A DNA stretch of 64,000 nt from Solanum dulcamara (GCF_947179165.1 NC_077239.1:70619634-70683633); one strand, 5' to 3'; counted from the stretch's first letter, positions 1-13,897 are shown. The notes: generated by a model not told the origin, from the letters alone. Numbers and translations are program-made.

Positions 1-340
1 GAAAATGCAATGGCCCTCTTGGCAATGATGAATGCAATGGCCCTCTTGGCAAATGAAAATGCAATGGCTCTCTTGACAAATGATATTATCACTTCCGGTA
101 ATATAATATGAATAAAATAAAATATGAATGACCCTTTTGGCAAATGAAAATGCAATGGCCCTCTTGGCAATGATGAATGCAATGGCCCTCTTGGCAAATG
201 ATATTACCACCTCCGGTAATATAATATGAATAAAATAAAATATGAATGGCCCTCTTGGCAAATGAAAATGCAATGGCCCTCTTGGCAATGATGAATGCAA
301 TGGCCCTCTTGGCAAATGAAAATGCAATGGAAATGAAATG
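1..340. repeat. Minisatellite with higher-order structure
   Basis: The motif 'aatggccctcttggcaa' recurs about ten times, spaced by short 'atgaaaatgc' or 'atgatgaatgc' linkers. Sets of these are separated by a repeated 60-70 bp block containing 'ccggtaatataatatgaata', giving a second period of roughly 120 bp. The array probably continues beyond the left edge. The reading frame through it only encodes a repetitive peptide, so I do not call a gene. Confidence 0.85.
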
Positions 341-364
341 CATTGTCATCTTCTTGGATGATTT

Positions 365-372
365 AAATTTTT

Positions 373-405
<33 letters not shown>

Positions 406-412
406 TTTTTTG
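365..412. repeat. Poly-T and (TTA)n simple repeat
   Basis: A run of T followed by ATT/TTA triplets and another T run. Low-complexity sequence with no other content visible. Confidence 0.85.
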
Positions 413-549
413 AACAACTCGTGTTCGTTGGAACTCATGTCTTTGATAGAAGTTATACGAGGCCTCGGTGGCTCGCATCTTGAATTTGAGTTCGCTCCAT
501 TCTAGCAATGTTGGAGATTATTTGAAGTTGACTTCGAACTTCTGACAAT

Positions 550-780
550 TCTTGATGGAATTTTTCAGATCTTCCTAAAAAATTCTTTCCAGTTAGATCT
601 CTTGATAAATGTCGAGCTGCTGAAAAAAGAATTTTGACATTCTTGTGGAATTTTTGAGATCTTCTCAAAAATTCTGTCCCAGTTGCATATATTAACATGA
701 TCTCCAATCTTGACTTGCTGGAGTTAGTATCTTCTTCTGAATTTTTGAGAAGATCTCAAAAATTCTGTTCCAGTTTTCAT
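550..780. repeat. Three spaced copies of a palindromic AGATCT-centred motif
   Basis: Near 560-590, 648-682 and 735-775 the sequence repeats a roughly 30-bp near-palindrome. It is built as GAATTTTT-GAG-AGATCT-TCTC-AAAAATTC with variations, each copy followed by a 'ctgt(t/c)ccag'-like tail. Each copy could fold into a hairpin. The surrounding 400-1000 region shows no recognisable coding sequence and may be internal sequence of a Tat/Ogre-like retroelement, but I cannot prove that. Confidence 0.6.
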
Positions 781-1669
781 TAAAAGGGAGAAATGAAAAT
801 TTTACGGGGAACATGACCGAGCCATTGTGGCGCTTACATATCCTGTTGGTGCAGGAATCAGGTCAAATGTAGTTCCAATTCTCTGGATGATGAATGCTGC
901 AAAATCTGAGACAAGATAATCAGTAGACACATGTGTAATATGAGCATAATGACATGGAAAACTGTATTACTTACAACATTTCCAGCTTAAAAACACGAGA
1001 TATTCCACCAGTTTGATATGGACGATCCAATGAAGTAAAATAGGCATCTCACATCAATGAGATTACCCTAATGTTACATTATTTAGAGCAAACTATCCAC
1101 TTTCAAAGGACAAATGCAAGATTTTTTTTTTTTTTTAGTGAATGTAAAGAGATAGTCAAATTTTGACTACAATTGGTATCAACAGTTAGGAATGCATAGA
1201 AATATTTCTCATTTCCTTTCTCATAACTGAGATTGACTTCAAGGTAATTCTTATAGCTTCAAGTAGTACCTCAAACATACTTAAGTGTCGACAAGATTTT
1301 TTTCATCCTGCTTCCAACAAAGGTTTAGAATTATACCAATCATCATGTTTCAAGTGCCCTCACAATAAAGAAAGTTCTATTTCGCACATATATGAAGTGT
1401 TTGATTTGAGAACATTTTACAAAGTGCACTCACACTCTCAAGAAAGTTCAACGCATGCAACTGTGATACCATATGCTTGGCCTGCATGTAAGTCTCCACT
1501 AATGTGAGAATATTTGGAATGAGATCATATAGGGCTTGTTTATTGGTTTGTAATGTAGGCTTAGGGAACGGGTGGGATATTAATTTGGGATAAAAGTGAC
1601 TTAATCTCTCCTTGAGCATCACACTGAATTTGTGTTTTTGATGATTGATACCCCTTTGACGTCTAATCT

Positions 1670-1810
1670 TCTTTCTTTTGTCTCAACTTCTTCGAGTCTT
1701 TATTTGATAGAGTTTTTCCTCTTTTCACCTCTTTCTTTTGTCTTGACTTCTTTGAGTCTTTATTTGTTAGAGGTTTTCTCTTTTTCACCCCTTTCTTTTG
1801 AGGTTTCTCC
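1670..1810. repeat. About 60-bp T-rich tandem repeat (two full copies)
   Basis: 'ctttcttttgtct.gacttctt.gagtctttattt' occurs twice with a period of about 60 bp, followed by a partial third copy. The open frame across it (1632-1826) is a by-product of the repeat. Stretches 800-1650 and 1830-2600 otherwise hold AT-rich sequence with no gene that I recognise. Confidence 0.65.
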
Positions 1811-2530
1811 TCTTTTGCTGAAGTAGTTTTCTTTTTGTCTTACATTGATCTTGTATGATTTTTTTTATGAGAAAGTCTTCTATGCTTTCTTGACTTTGGA
1901 GACTTTACGTCTTTTGCGTTTGGCAATTTCAAAGTTGGATCTTCTCCTATAATTTGTACATTTTTGGTGCGCTCAAGGAGGTTGGGCCAAGAGAGGGATA
2001 GTGCATGCAAGCACTCAGAAGGGAAAGGGCTAAGATGTGGTATTCCAAAGAAAAGGTTTTAGGCTCAAAGTGGGAAAACTAGGGATTAATGTTATTTGGT
2101 AGGATCTGAAAGGCACAATCGGGTCAAAAAAGGCCTACAATCCTTTCTCAAACCAAACATAACTCAGGATTTCGCCACAACAAACATATCAGGCCAAGTT
2201 CTAGATCAACAGTGCGATGCAATTGAATTTTAATCTAAAGCTCACCACACAATGCACATGAAGCCATGAGGTTGGTTATATTCTTACCTTGAATGCCCGC
2301 AAGAGAATTTTCAAGCATCACAAAAGTACGAATGAAAGATACCAACAGAAGCTATGGTTTACCACAAAGCCAATCATTTTCATCATACCAAATATTTCGC
2401 ATGCTCCTAACTGTATTCGTTCCAATCAAGAAGATATGACACTTAACATATGTACACAATTTATTATTTTATTTATTTTCTATTTTTTTTAATCATTTTT
2501 TTTATGAAAAAAGAAATACCGAACCCAAGA

Positions 2531-2590
2531 AGGGCTGCCTACGTATCTCATTGAGATGAGAATCAGGTGTGCGTAGTTCTTGCAGATATG
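2531..2590. repeat. 'ctgcctacgtatctca' motif, copy 1
   Basis: A roughly 55-bp block with 'ggctgcctacgtatctca', then 'gagaatcaggt', then 'cgtagttc'. It lies immediately left of the histidine-kinase fragment and has a direct copy at 4490-4545. From memory, similar blocks occur in untranslated parts of Ogre/Tat-type elements, so it supports a retroelement setting. Confidence 0.55.
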
Positions 2591-2624
2591 ATATATAAAG
2601 TAATTTAGAGCTTTAGACAAACTT

Positions 2625-3760
2625 GGTGTGGTCTTCCAATGTTAATATTTTCTGTGGAGATGCTGCAACATGCTTAATAACCTCTCTTGGTCGGAATGTT
2701 GTGGCTTCCAACTTCATTACTCCTGATTCGACTCTGGAAAGGTCAAGATGTCATTTATTAGTTGAAGAACCAAATCTCCTGAAGACAATATTACATCCAC
2801 AAGCTGACGATGTTCCTTATCCAATTTTGTGGTAGAAAAATCTCGATCATATTGACCACTCCTGACAAAAGGATCTAATCTAATGAGACATGGTTGCAAG
2901 CATTTGTTTCTCTCGCATAGTTTTCTCTGTTATGTGAATAGTTTTGTTAAGTTCAGTCTTCTTGGCTTTCTGTACAACCATCTCTTCTTGCAATTTTGCC
3001 ATTTTTTTTCTTTTCCTTATCTGATCAGTTATCTCCATTCCTATGTAATTTACACCAATTGTCTCTCCTGCCTTACTGAACACAGGTTCAATATATATTA
3101 GAGAATTTTTTGACCCAAATAATCCCTTCTTTGCCGATATTCCCCTTTCCAAAACCTCTCGTTTGAAGTCTCGAGATTCCTTTACATCAGTACTAGTAAA
3201 ATCTTTACATTTATTTATTGATGATATCCTCTTAATGCAGACTTGACAAACAATTGTAGATAACATAACTCATTGTCCTGGTGACGGATAATAACGGGTG
3301 CATTTTGGAGGACAAATTGTACGAAATTATCTGCTCTTTTCAGAATCTGGGATAATTCTTCTACTAGAGAGGATTGTCTTTCAATATTTTCTATGCTTTC
3401 CTGTAATTTCTCAATTAGTATTTGCATCCTGTTGAACACTTGCTTCCAATAATTTGTCCAAATATTTAGCTCTCTGCTTTCAGTATTTTATGCTGTCATA
3501 CTCAGTATCTATTTCTTGTTTAACTTGAATTTTTACATCATTTTTTAGGAGACTCTTGGAATATGTATCTCTTTAATTCTTCATCCAATATAGAGGTTGA
3601 ATGTTTATCACCCTATATCTTTCTTCCTCAAATTGATACTTCTCCAATAAATCCAATTTCTTGAGCTCTGGTTATTGTTGTTGTGTTTTTCTTGAGGATT
3701 GTCTCTTATGATTTGAATTCTTCCAACTATTCAAAGAATCATACATTGTTATAACCATCC
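2625..3760 (-). pseudogene. Histidine kinase 5 (AHK5/CKI2-type) pseudogene fragment
   Basis: Conceptual minus-strand translation in shifting frames follows the N-terminal half of plant histidine kinase 5, a cytosolic sensor kinase. Visible in order are the coiled region ending LDKLLEASVQ (about 3450), the segment VEELSQILKRADNFVQFVLQ and HQD (3380-3290), VKESRDFKREVLERG (about 3190-3140), the PAS-like end EPVFSKAGETIGVNYIGME (about 3105-3050), [22 protein letters not shown] (about 2950-2883) with the phospho-acceptor His, then [11 protein letters not shown] and [14 protein letters not shown] (about 2845-2730), and finally [14 protein letters not shown]. The catalytic ATPase and receiver domains are absent. 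The codon after MSH is TAG where family members have Glu, the segment after the PAS-like core carries deletions, and several frameshifts are present. I see no introns inside the conserved stretch, so it could be a cDNA-derived copy. The family call is firm; origin and age are inference. Confidence 0.85.
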
Positions 3761-4486
3761 CCGACTATTGTCGGGGACAGTTTTCCTGCAAAGATATGAG
3801 AAAAGTGTGAAAGTGGGGCCATTATAAAAAATAACAAAAAAAAGTAACAAGATATAGGAGTAAGATTTCATAGTCAAAGACTCTCCGATTTATCTTTCAG
3901 GCTGTGTATTGGTTTCTTGTGAAATTTAATGTCATCGTTATTTCCCATGAAATCTTTGTCCCGTGATCCCCTCTTTTGAAATAATGTCGTCTCTTCTGTG
4001 TACCAAGAAAACTTCTTAGTTAGGGAGAGGGAGTTGACCTCAAAATTGAGATCCTTTCATTTATCGCATGATGTCCTTTAATAACAGCCCCTACAAAGAA
4101 AGAAACAACTTTGTTGAACCCTCGATCTTTGAGAAGTAAGCAAGTTTGTTTTCCGACATAAATTAGTCTTTCCCTGAAAAAGAAGAACAACTCAAAAGCC
4201 AAAGTATTAGTCTGTGCTTGTAATAATTAATGCAAAATATCACATAAAGAACTAAACACATAAATGTTGCTTTGTTTTAAGACAAACTAATCTATGGGTG
4301 AAGAAAGAGTAAATGGACAAAAAATTAATTTTATGATAAATGTATGAGAAAAGTTGACTTGTGAATCACATATATTTTTTTTGCGTTTCAACTTTTGTAC
4401 CCTTGTTTTTCTTAGATGCAGAAAAAGTTCTCAATTTCTTTGAAAGAATGAGGAAAACTGAAAACTTCAAAAATAGGGACCGAGCC

Positions 4487-4546
4487 TTGAAAGACTGCCT
4501 ACGTATCTCACAAAGGAGAATTCAGGTCCTACGTAGTTCGACCACT
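4487..4546. repeat. 'ctgcctacgtatctca' motif, copy 2
   Basis: Direct-orientation copy of the block at 2531-2590 (ctgcctacgtatctca ... gaattcaggt ... tacgtagttcg). The two copies bracket the histidine-kinase pseudogene. The surrounding stretches 3770-4480 and 4550-5610 are AT-rich, with no coding sequence that I can identify. Confidence 0.55.
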
Positions 4547-5615
4547 TGATTTTTTTTGTGGAGATGAGAAAGCAAAGTTTATAATTTGAGTGTAAAGTTC
4601 GAATTTTGTTGGGAAATTAAAGACTCATTGAATATTTGGATGCACTATCGATAGTGACTCGATATTTATGCCTATGAGGCTCTAAAAAAAAATCTAAAAG
4701 AGTGGACTAGCATGTCTCCAAATAAAGCAACATATTCACAAAACAGTTATAGCATATAGCACACAAACAATTATTGCGCATCCTAAACAGATATGTGACC
4801 TTTTTGTGCCAAAGGTAGGCCTAACGATTTGAAGGATGTATTACGTCATTTGAAACATTCCATTGCCCCAAAATTTATATTTATACAAATATTATGAATA
4901 ATTTGAATGGGGACACATAAATGGAAAAAATGGATATAAATAGTCAGTCCCACGCAGGGGTACAATCCTAACTAAGCCTTCGTGGAAAATCCTTCTTGAC
5001 TTCTTGACATCTTCGAACGCCAACGTCTTTTGGATGAAGTGTCATTTTGTGAAGATCCTTCTTTGACTAGATTAAGCTACAAAATAAACTCCCAGCCCCG
5101 AGGGACAATGGTTTGCCAAACCGCGTATACAACCTTCAAACTTACACATATAGGTATGATTGTCCATTTAGGCCGAGGGCCATTTTGAACTCAAGGTGGT
5201 CTTTCTAATGGGCCCAATACGCCTTGGGTATTGGGTCGTCTTAGGCAATGCACTAAATTAGGGATTTGGCTTTGCTCTACGCTAGGTTGACTAAGAGTGG
5301 CTTTTGCAAGACTGGTAACCCAAGCGGACAACTCAGGCTGGAACTTACGACAACCATTGGATGCATGACGTATCAATAAATTGTCGATCGTTCCGAAAAG
5401 GGTTAAATATAAAAAGCCCGACTGCGGTACCGCAAAATCGTTCTTTAATATACTATACATTAAATAGGAAAAATGCTATGAAATGCAAATAACAATTTAA
5501 TATATAAATTAAACACATAATTGCACAATTAAGGAAAACAAGAATTACTAATTATTACAAACCCAAATAGTTAGTCAAATAAGCAATCAAATCTAATGGT
5601 TAGAACCTAATTATT

Positions 5616-5632
5616 CCCCAGCAGAGTCGCCA
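5616..5632 (-). other. Primer-binding site of Tat/Ogre-like element (tRNA-Arg type)
   Basis: The minus strand reads TGGCGACTCTGCTGGGG. This matches the tRNA-Arg-type primer-binding site known for Ogre/Tat Ty3/gypsy elements. It sits 4 bp beyond the LTR end at 5637, the correct arrangement for a minus-strand element whose internal region would run leftwards from here. Confidence 0.8.
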
Positions 5633-5636
5633 TTTC

Positions 5637-7999
<2,363 letters not shown>

Positions 8000-10156
8000 G
8001 CCGTCGAGTCTTCTTTCCAACGCCACCAAGAACGTAAATTTTGGAGTTCGGAGTCAAAAGATATGACGATCCTAAGATGAACTAGCACGGCAGGAATTTC
8101 ATTTTTGGCCTGGGGTGCAACTGCTGGGGAAATGGCGTTGGCGCTGTAAGGGCGCGACGCGCCACTATCGCGCCAGAAACATGCCTCAGTAGTTTGGTCC
8201 TTGGCGCGACGCGCCACTAAAAGTTGTGCAGGGTTTTTCAGGCCAAATTTCCAGAACCCAGAAAATATGGCCTTGGCGCTGTAAGGGCGCGACGCGCCAC
8301 TATCGCGCCAGAAACATGCCTCAGTAGTTTGGTCTCTGGCGCGGCGCGCCACTACGAGGTGTGCAGGTTTTAGGCGTATTCAGCCTGGCGCCGCAATGGC
8401 GCGACGCGCCACTATCGCGCCAGGTGCATTTTTAGCCTATTTTCAGAACTTTTTGAGGAGGGATAATTTGGGAACTTACCCAAGTTATATAGGTATTGCC
8501 CTTGGTCATTTTGGGATCAAAAATTTCCAGCTCTCTCTCTCTCTAAAAGCCCTAGAAATTCATCTCCCCCTCTCTCTTCTTCATGTCCTTCTTCTTCTCC
8601 ATTCTCAACAAAGATTTGTCCAAAGAACTTCAAGATTTGAGTCTTCCATTGAAGACCCAACATCAAGGTTTTCTCCAAGTCTTCACTAAGGTATGTAAGG
8701 CCATCTAAAACATGGGGTGAGCCCACCCATGTGCCCTACTCTTGCTTTGAGGTTAGATGTCCATAGGAATGGAGTTTCTTGGTATGGTTTATGCTTGTAT
8801 GAACTTTGTCCCCTATGTATTTGATTCTATATGTGTTGATGTTGTTGAGCCTTTATGTGAGTATGAGTCGATGAAGATGAGTTGTTAAATATGTTTTATT
8901 GATCTTCTTAATTATGTGGATTATGATGAAGGATGCTATTTTCTTAAAAATGTTGCTTATCTTAAATTGTTGACTTAAAGCCTTGGAGTTGTGATGAGTT
9001 TCAAAGATTGAGTAAATGGATAAAGGAAATGATTGGTTGTGCTTATATGTTGCTATAAATGTGCATTCAAATTTCTTTTAAAAGATATGACTGAGATTGA
9101 CCGGATAGTATGATTGGAAAAGATTTGATCATGATAGAGTTGATGAGTTGACAAGGTTGTAATGAGACTTGTCGATATGATTTGATTGAGTTGATTGGAT
9201 GGAGTTTTATGAGCATTGAGTCTTGGGAGGAGTATCGAGCACCGAATTGGGCAAGAGTAAAGTCCATACTCGAACCCAATAACTACGTCGCCAAACGTAG
9301 GAGGGGATTGAACCGTTAAAGTCGGATGTTTCCCCAAAATATTTGTCCTGACATTATAGGACTTGGTTGGATTGGATCCATGATTGGTTGATTCGTTCAT
9401 ACCCTGGCAAGGTATGAACGGACGCGGCAACAACGTCGGTTTGTTGTACTTTCACTAGCTCATAAGTGATGGTTGTCGGGTAAGAGAAACTCCCAAATAG
9501 GTCTCGATAGTACTCTGAGTCGGATTGAGTCGAATTGTATGTGATTGGTCCCGTCTAAAATCATATCCTTTTTTAGACTTAGGGCACTTGATTGAGTTGT
9601 TATTTCCCTTGAATTGAGATTCCGAGTTGATTTGTTTTTCTCTGATGTTCGTTGTATTCGGCCATTTTACATATTCGTACATTCCATGTACTGACGCCAT
9701 TTGGCCTGCATCGTTTCATGATGCAGAGACAGGTACTAGAGGTCATCAACCGGCGCTCCGTTGAAGATCCACATACGCTCTCAGCTAGTTGGTGAGTCCT
9801 CCTAGTTCCCGGAGGATGTCGAGTCTTCTTGTACAGTTTTGTTGTCATTTCCTTTATTTTGATTATTGGTAGCCATGGACTTGTCATTGGCACCTCTTGG
9901 ACTTAGATAGAGGCTTCATAGACTGGAGTGTGGGGAGGTTGAACAGTTATTTTTGAAGAGTCTTATTTTATGTGTTTGTCGGGTTTATAAATGTTTGGCC
10001 TTCGGCCCTCATATTGCGAATAGTATTTCATTAATTGAGTCTCCGCTAAGAGAATGTGATTGAATGAATGTGTGACTGGACCAGGTGGTTCGCTCGGAGG
10101 TCAGAAATGGCCTTCGGGTGCCGGTTACGTCTAGGGTACCCTCCCGGGGCGTGACA
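8000..10156 (+). mobile_element. Partial 5' LTR of a Tekay-like Ty3/gypsy element
   Basis: This stretch ends ...GGGGCGTGACA at 10156, just before a primer-binding site, so it is the 3' part of a long LTR. Its start is missing because the Tat/Ogre-like LTR abuts it. A TATA-like AGTTATATAGG at about 8483 with a CT-rich leader downstream marks the probable promoter. A splice-donor-like AAG|GTATGT occurs at about 8690. The GC-rich duplicated module is described separately. The visible 2.16 kb is long but compatible with Tekay/Del-type LTRs. I see no genes in it; the minus-strand frames between 9050 and 9900 are chance. Confidence 0.7.
8133..8425. repeat. GC-rich palindromic module repeated within LTR
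   Basis: The unit 'ggcgctgtaagggcgcgacgcg' followed by 'ccactatcgcgccagaaacatgc' and 'ctcagtagtttggtc' occurs at about 8137-8203 and 8274-8336. A third, shorter version (caatggcgcgacgcgcc...) is at 8394-8423. Each contains the near-perfect palindrome GGCGCGACGCGCC. These are islands of very high CpG content in otherwise AT-rich DNA. Confidence 0.8.
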
Positions 10157-10159
10157 AAC

Positions 10160-10178
10160 ATGGTATTAGAGCCCAGAG
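10160..10178 (+). other. Primer-binding site of Tekay-like element (tRNA-iMet type)
   Basis: TGGTATTAGAGC starts four bases after the LTR end at 10156. It is one mismatch from the common plant TGGTATCAGAGC site complementary to initiator tRNA-Met. This fixes the LTR/internal boundary. Confidence 0.75.
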
Positions 10179-10372
10179 TTCAAGTGTCCTAGGGAGTCTA
10201 TGGAGCCGTGTCTAGTAGAGTCTTGCTTATGGGTGTGTCGTGCACCACACTTATAATCAGAAGGCTATAAGACATTAGGAATTGTTTCACTTCTTTCATA
10301 CTCTGAACTCGTGCGATAGAGTTAAACTCTATAAAACTCCTTTCTAATTCGTGCGTTTGTACGTTACAGATA

Positions 10373-11889
10373 ATGCCTCCTAAACGTACGGCTAGCCAGA
10401 GAAACATTGACAACGCCGAGATGCCCCAGTCCGAGGTATGCCCAGCAAGGGTTAGAGGCCGACCTACGAGATACTCGGAGGCACCCCAAGTGCCAGCTAC
10501 TCCACCTGCACCCATATCAGAGGTAGAATTTCGAGGGGCAATTGCAATGCTCACGCAACTAATGGCTGCCCGAGGTGGTAATCAGAGTTTGCCGACTCTT
10601 AGCTCTAGCTCCCAAGAGCCATCTACTGCCACTAGAATTAGAGACTTCCTGAGGATGAATCCACCGGCATTCACGGGTTCTAATGTTGACGAAGACCCTC
10701 AAAACTTTATTGACGAGATGTGGAAGATTCTGAAAGCTATGCATGCTACGGAAATTGAGGGGGTTGAGTTGGTGTCTTATCAACTCAAGGATGTGGAAAA
10801 CATTTGGTATAACCAATGGGAATAAGGTAGAGGTGAAGATGCTGAACCTGCTAGGTGAGATGAATTTGAGGGAGCCTTTCTTGACCACTTCTTTCCCCGG
10901 GAATTGAGGGAAGCGAAAGTGGAGGAATTTGTGAATCTGAAACAGGAGGGTATGACAGTTAAGGAGTATGGCCTGAAATTCATCCAGCTATCCAGGTATG
11001 CTCCAGAAATGATCCCAGATGTGAGGTCAAAGATGAGAAAGTTCGTCTCCGGATTAGGGAGGCATGTGAAGAGGGAATGCAAAGCAGCATTGTTGATCTC
11101 AGACATGGATATTTCGAGATTAATGGTGTATGCTCAACAAGTGGAGGATGAGAAAACAAAAGACAGAGAGGAGCATCTGAGTAAGAAGGCAAAATCCGCG
11201 GGCCATGAGAGTGAACAGAGGCAAAGCAAGGGCAACAAGTCCTTCTTCCAGAAAAGGCCTCCCAACTATGCCTCATCCACCGCCAGTGCACCTATGCCGC
11301 AGAACAGGTATGATCAGCAAGGACAGAGTCGCCAGGATTTCGGACCCCGGGGTTCGCAATCCCAATCTAGCGTGGGTCAAGGCTCGCAAGGGAAGCCACC
11401 ATGCGTCAAGTGTGGTAAGTTCCACTTGGGAGAGTGCAGAGCGGGAAGGGCTGGTTGCTATAAGTGTGGCCAAAGAGACCACTTTCAGAGAGAGTGTCCA
11501 GCATGGGGGAACAGGGCCCAGCATTCTACCACCGCACCACCGACTAGAGGTAATCAAAGGGGCACTACTTTAGGCACCGACGGAGGTACAAACCGTTTAT
11601 ATGCTATGGGTAGTCGCCAAGATCAAGAGAACTCTCCAAACGTCGTGACGGGTATGATTCGAGTCTCTTCTCTTGATTGTTATGTGTTGATGGATCCGGG
11701 TGCCACCCTATCTTATGTGACTCCTTATGTGGCTAGTAAATTCAATAAAATTCCCGAATGTCTTCTTGAGCCTTTCAGTGTAGTTACTCCTGTCGGTGAT
11801 TCTGTCTTAGCTGAGAGAGTCTATAGAGATTACACTGTGTCAATTCATCATAGGAATACCTTGGATGACTTGGTTGAGTTAGACATGGT
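10373..11889 (+). pseudogene. Tekay-like Ty3/gypsy gag and protease, truncated
   Basis: The start MPPKRTASQRN follows an untranslated leader. The retrotransposon gag domain lies in the first half (RDFLRMNPPAFTGS, DPQNFIDEMWK, then VKEYGLKFIQLSRYAPEM). Two zinc-knuckle-like clusters follow: CVKCGKFHLGEC, then CYKCGQRDHFQREC. A retroviral-type aspartic protease start, MDPGATLSYVTPYVA, comes next. The frame is interrupted by TAA at about 10823 and TGA at about 10855, both at positions where relatives have sense codons, with the same frame resuming on each side. The protein runs into LDDLVELDMV and then changes abruptly into copia sequence, so reverse transcriptase, RNase H, integrase and the 3' LTR are missing. 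Confidence 0.85.
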
Positions 11890-13897
11890 TGAAGAAATCT
11901 CAATAAGTTATATCTCGACAAGAAAATGATGTAACCGAAATAATATTGTGGTCGATAATATTTTTGCTTATAATATTGCCATTGAAATAATGCAACAAGA
12001 TAAGGATCTTGAACCAAAATCTGTCAATGAATGTAGACAACGAAATGATTGGCCAAAATGGAAGGATGCAATTCAAGCAGAGTTAACTTCACTTGAAAAA
12101 CGTAAAGTTTTTGGATCAATAATCCGAACACCTGAAGGTGTCAAGCCAGTAGGGTACAAATGAGTTTTTGTACGTAAACGAAATGAAAAAGGTGAAGTCG
12201 TAAGATATAAAACACGACTTGTAGCCCAAGGTTTTTCGCAAAGGCCTGGCATTGACTATATGGAAACATATTCTCCTATGGTGGATGCAATTACCTTTAA
12301 GTATCTAATGAATTTGACAATTCATGAAAAGCTTGAAATGCACCTAATGGACGTGGTCACTGCCTATTTATATGGCTCATTGGACCATGACATTTTATGA
12401 AAATTTCCGAAGGGTTCAAATTGCCTGAAGCATACAAGGATTCTCGAGAAACTTGCTCAATTAAGCTTCAGAAATCCTTATCAAGTTGAAACAATCAGGG
12501 CGCATGTGGTACAATAGTCTTAGCGAATATTTGCTAAAAGAAGTATATAAAAATAATCTAATTTTCCCTTGTGTCTTTATGAAAAACTCTGCATCTGAAT
12601 TTGTCATAATAACAGTATATATTGATGATTTGAATATTATTGGAACTCCGGAAGAACTTCCAAAGGCAGTAAAATGTCTGAAAAAGGAGTTTGAAATGAA
12701 AGACCTCGCAAAGACAATTTTTTTTCTTGGTCTACAAATTGAATATTTTATAAATAAGATATTTGTACATCTGTCAACATATACTGAAAATATTTTAAAG
12801 AGGTTTTATATGGATAAAGCATATCCATTGAGTACCCCAATGGTTGTGAGATCTCTTGATGTTAATACAGATCCGTTTCGACCTCATGAAAATGATGAAG
12901 TGCTTATTGGTGCTGAAATACCATATCTTAGTGCAATTGGTGCATTAATGTATCCTGTCAATAATTCTAGACCAGATATAGTTTTCTCTGTAAGCTTGTT
13001 ATCAAAATTTAATTGTTCTCCAACACGAAGACATTGGAATGGAATTAAGCATATATTCAGATACCTCTGAGGGATCATTGATATGGGATTATTTTACTCA
13101 AATGAATCCACTTCACAATTGATTGGTTACGTAAATGCGGGATATTTGTCTGATCCCCATAAAGGTCGATCGCAGACAGTCTATTTATTTACATGTGGTG
13201 GTATAGCTATATCATGGCATTCAACAAAGCAAACTATGGTTGCCACTTCCTCAAATCATGTAGAAATAATAGTCATCCATTAAGCAAGTCGAGAATGCGT
13301 TTGGTTAAGATCAATAACTCAGCACATTCAAGAAACATGTGACCTTTCTTTGAAAAGAAACGTTCCAGCAATAATGTATGAAGACAATGCTGCATGTACA
13401 GCTCAACTGAAGAGAGGATACATCAAGGAGACAGAACAAAACATATTTCACCGAAATTTCTTTTTAGTCATGATCTTCAAAAGAAGGGTGAAAGAGATGT
13501 CCAACAAGTTCGTTCAAGTGACAATTAACAGATATATTTACCAAGGCATTACTGACTTCAACCTTTGAGAAAATGAGATACACAATTGGATTGCGCCGTC
13601 TCCAAAATATCAAATGAAGTTTTCATCAGGGAGAGTAAAATACTCGCTGTATTCTTTTTTTCTTAACCAAGATTTTATCCTACTGGATTTTTTTCTGGTA
13701 AGGTTTTTAATGAGGTAGCACTCAAAACATATTACCAGAAGTTGTGTACTCTTTTTTCTTCATTAGGTTTTTTCTCACTGGGTTTTTCCTAGTAAGATTT
13801 TAACGAGACACAACATCTATGGGTGTTCACGATAACTATGTATATTATTTATTGTAAAAATTTTAAGGCACATTTCACGTGGACATCCAAAGGAGAA
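11890..13897 (+). pseudogene. Ty1/copia pol fragment (reverse transcriptase-RNase H)
   Basis: From the codons EEISISY onward the translation follows the 3' half of a common Solanum copia polyprotein. Visible blocks are WPKWKDAIQAELTSLEK, then (after a stop at about 12160) RKRNEKGEVVRYKTRLVAQG, LMDVVTAYLYGSLD, the catalytic YIDDLNIIGTPEEL (about 12622), FEMKDLAKT, ILKRFYMDKAYPLSTPMVV, PYLSAIGALMYPV, the TRRHWNGIKHIFRYL block, then the RNase H segment with ATSSNHVEI and EDNAACTAQ. At least four stops or frameshifts break it (about 12160, 12398, 12500, 13068, 13280). Integrase, protease and gag of this element are absent. The 5' edge joins directly to gypsy protease sequence. Confidence 0.85.

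Noticed and set aside
9053..9893. Several minus-strand frames of 70-126 codons
   Set aside because: They fall within the Tekay-like LTR in antisense, with no recognisable domain.
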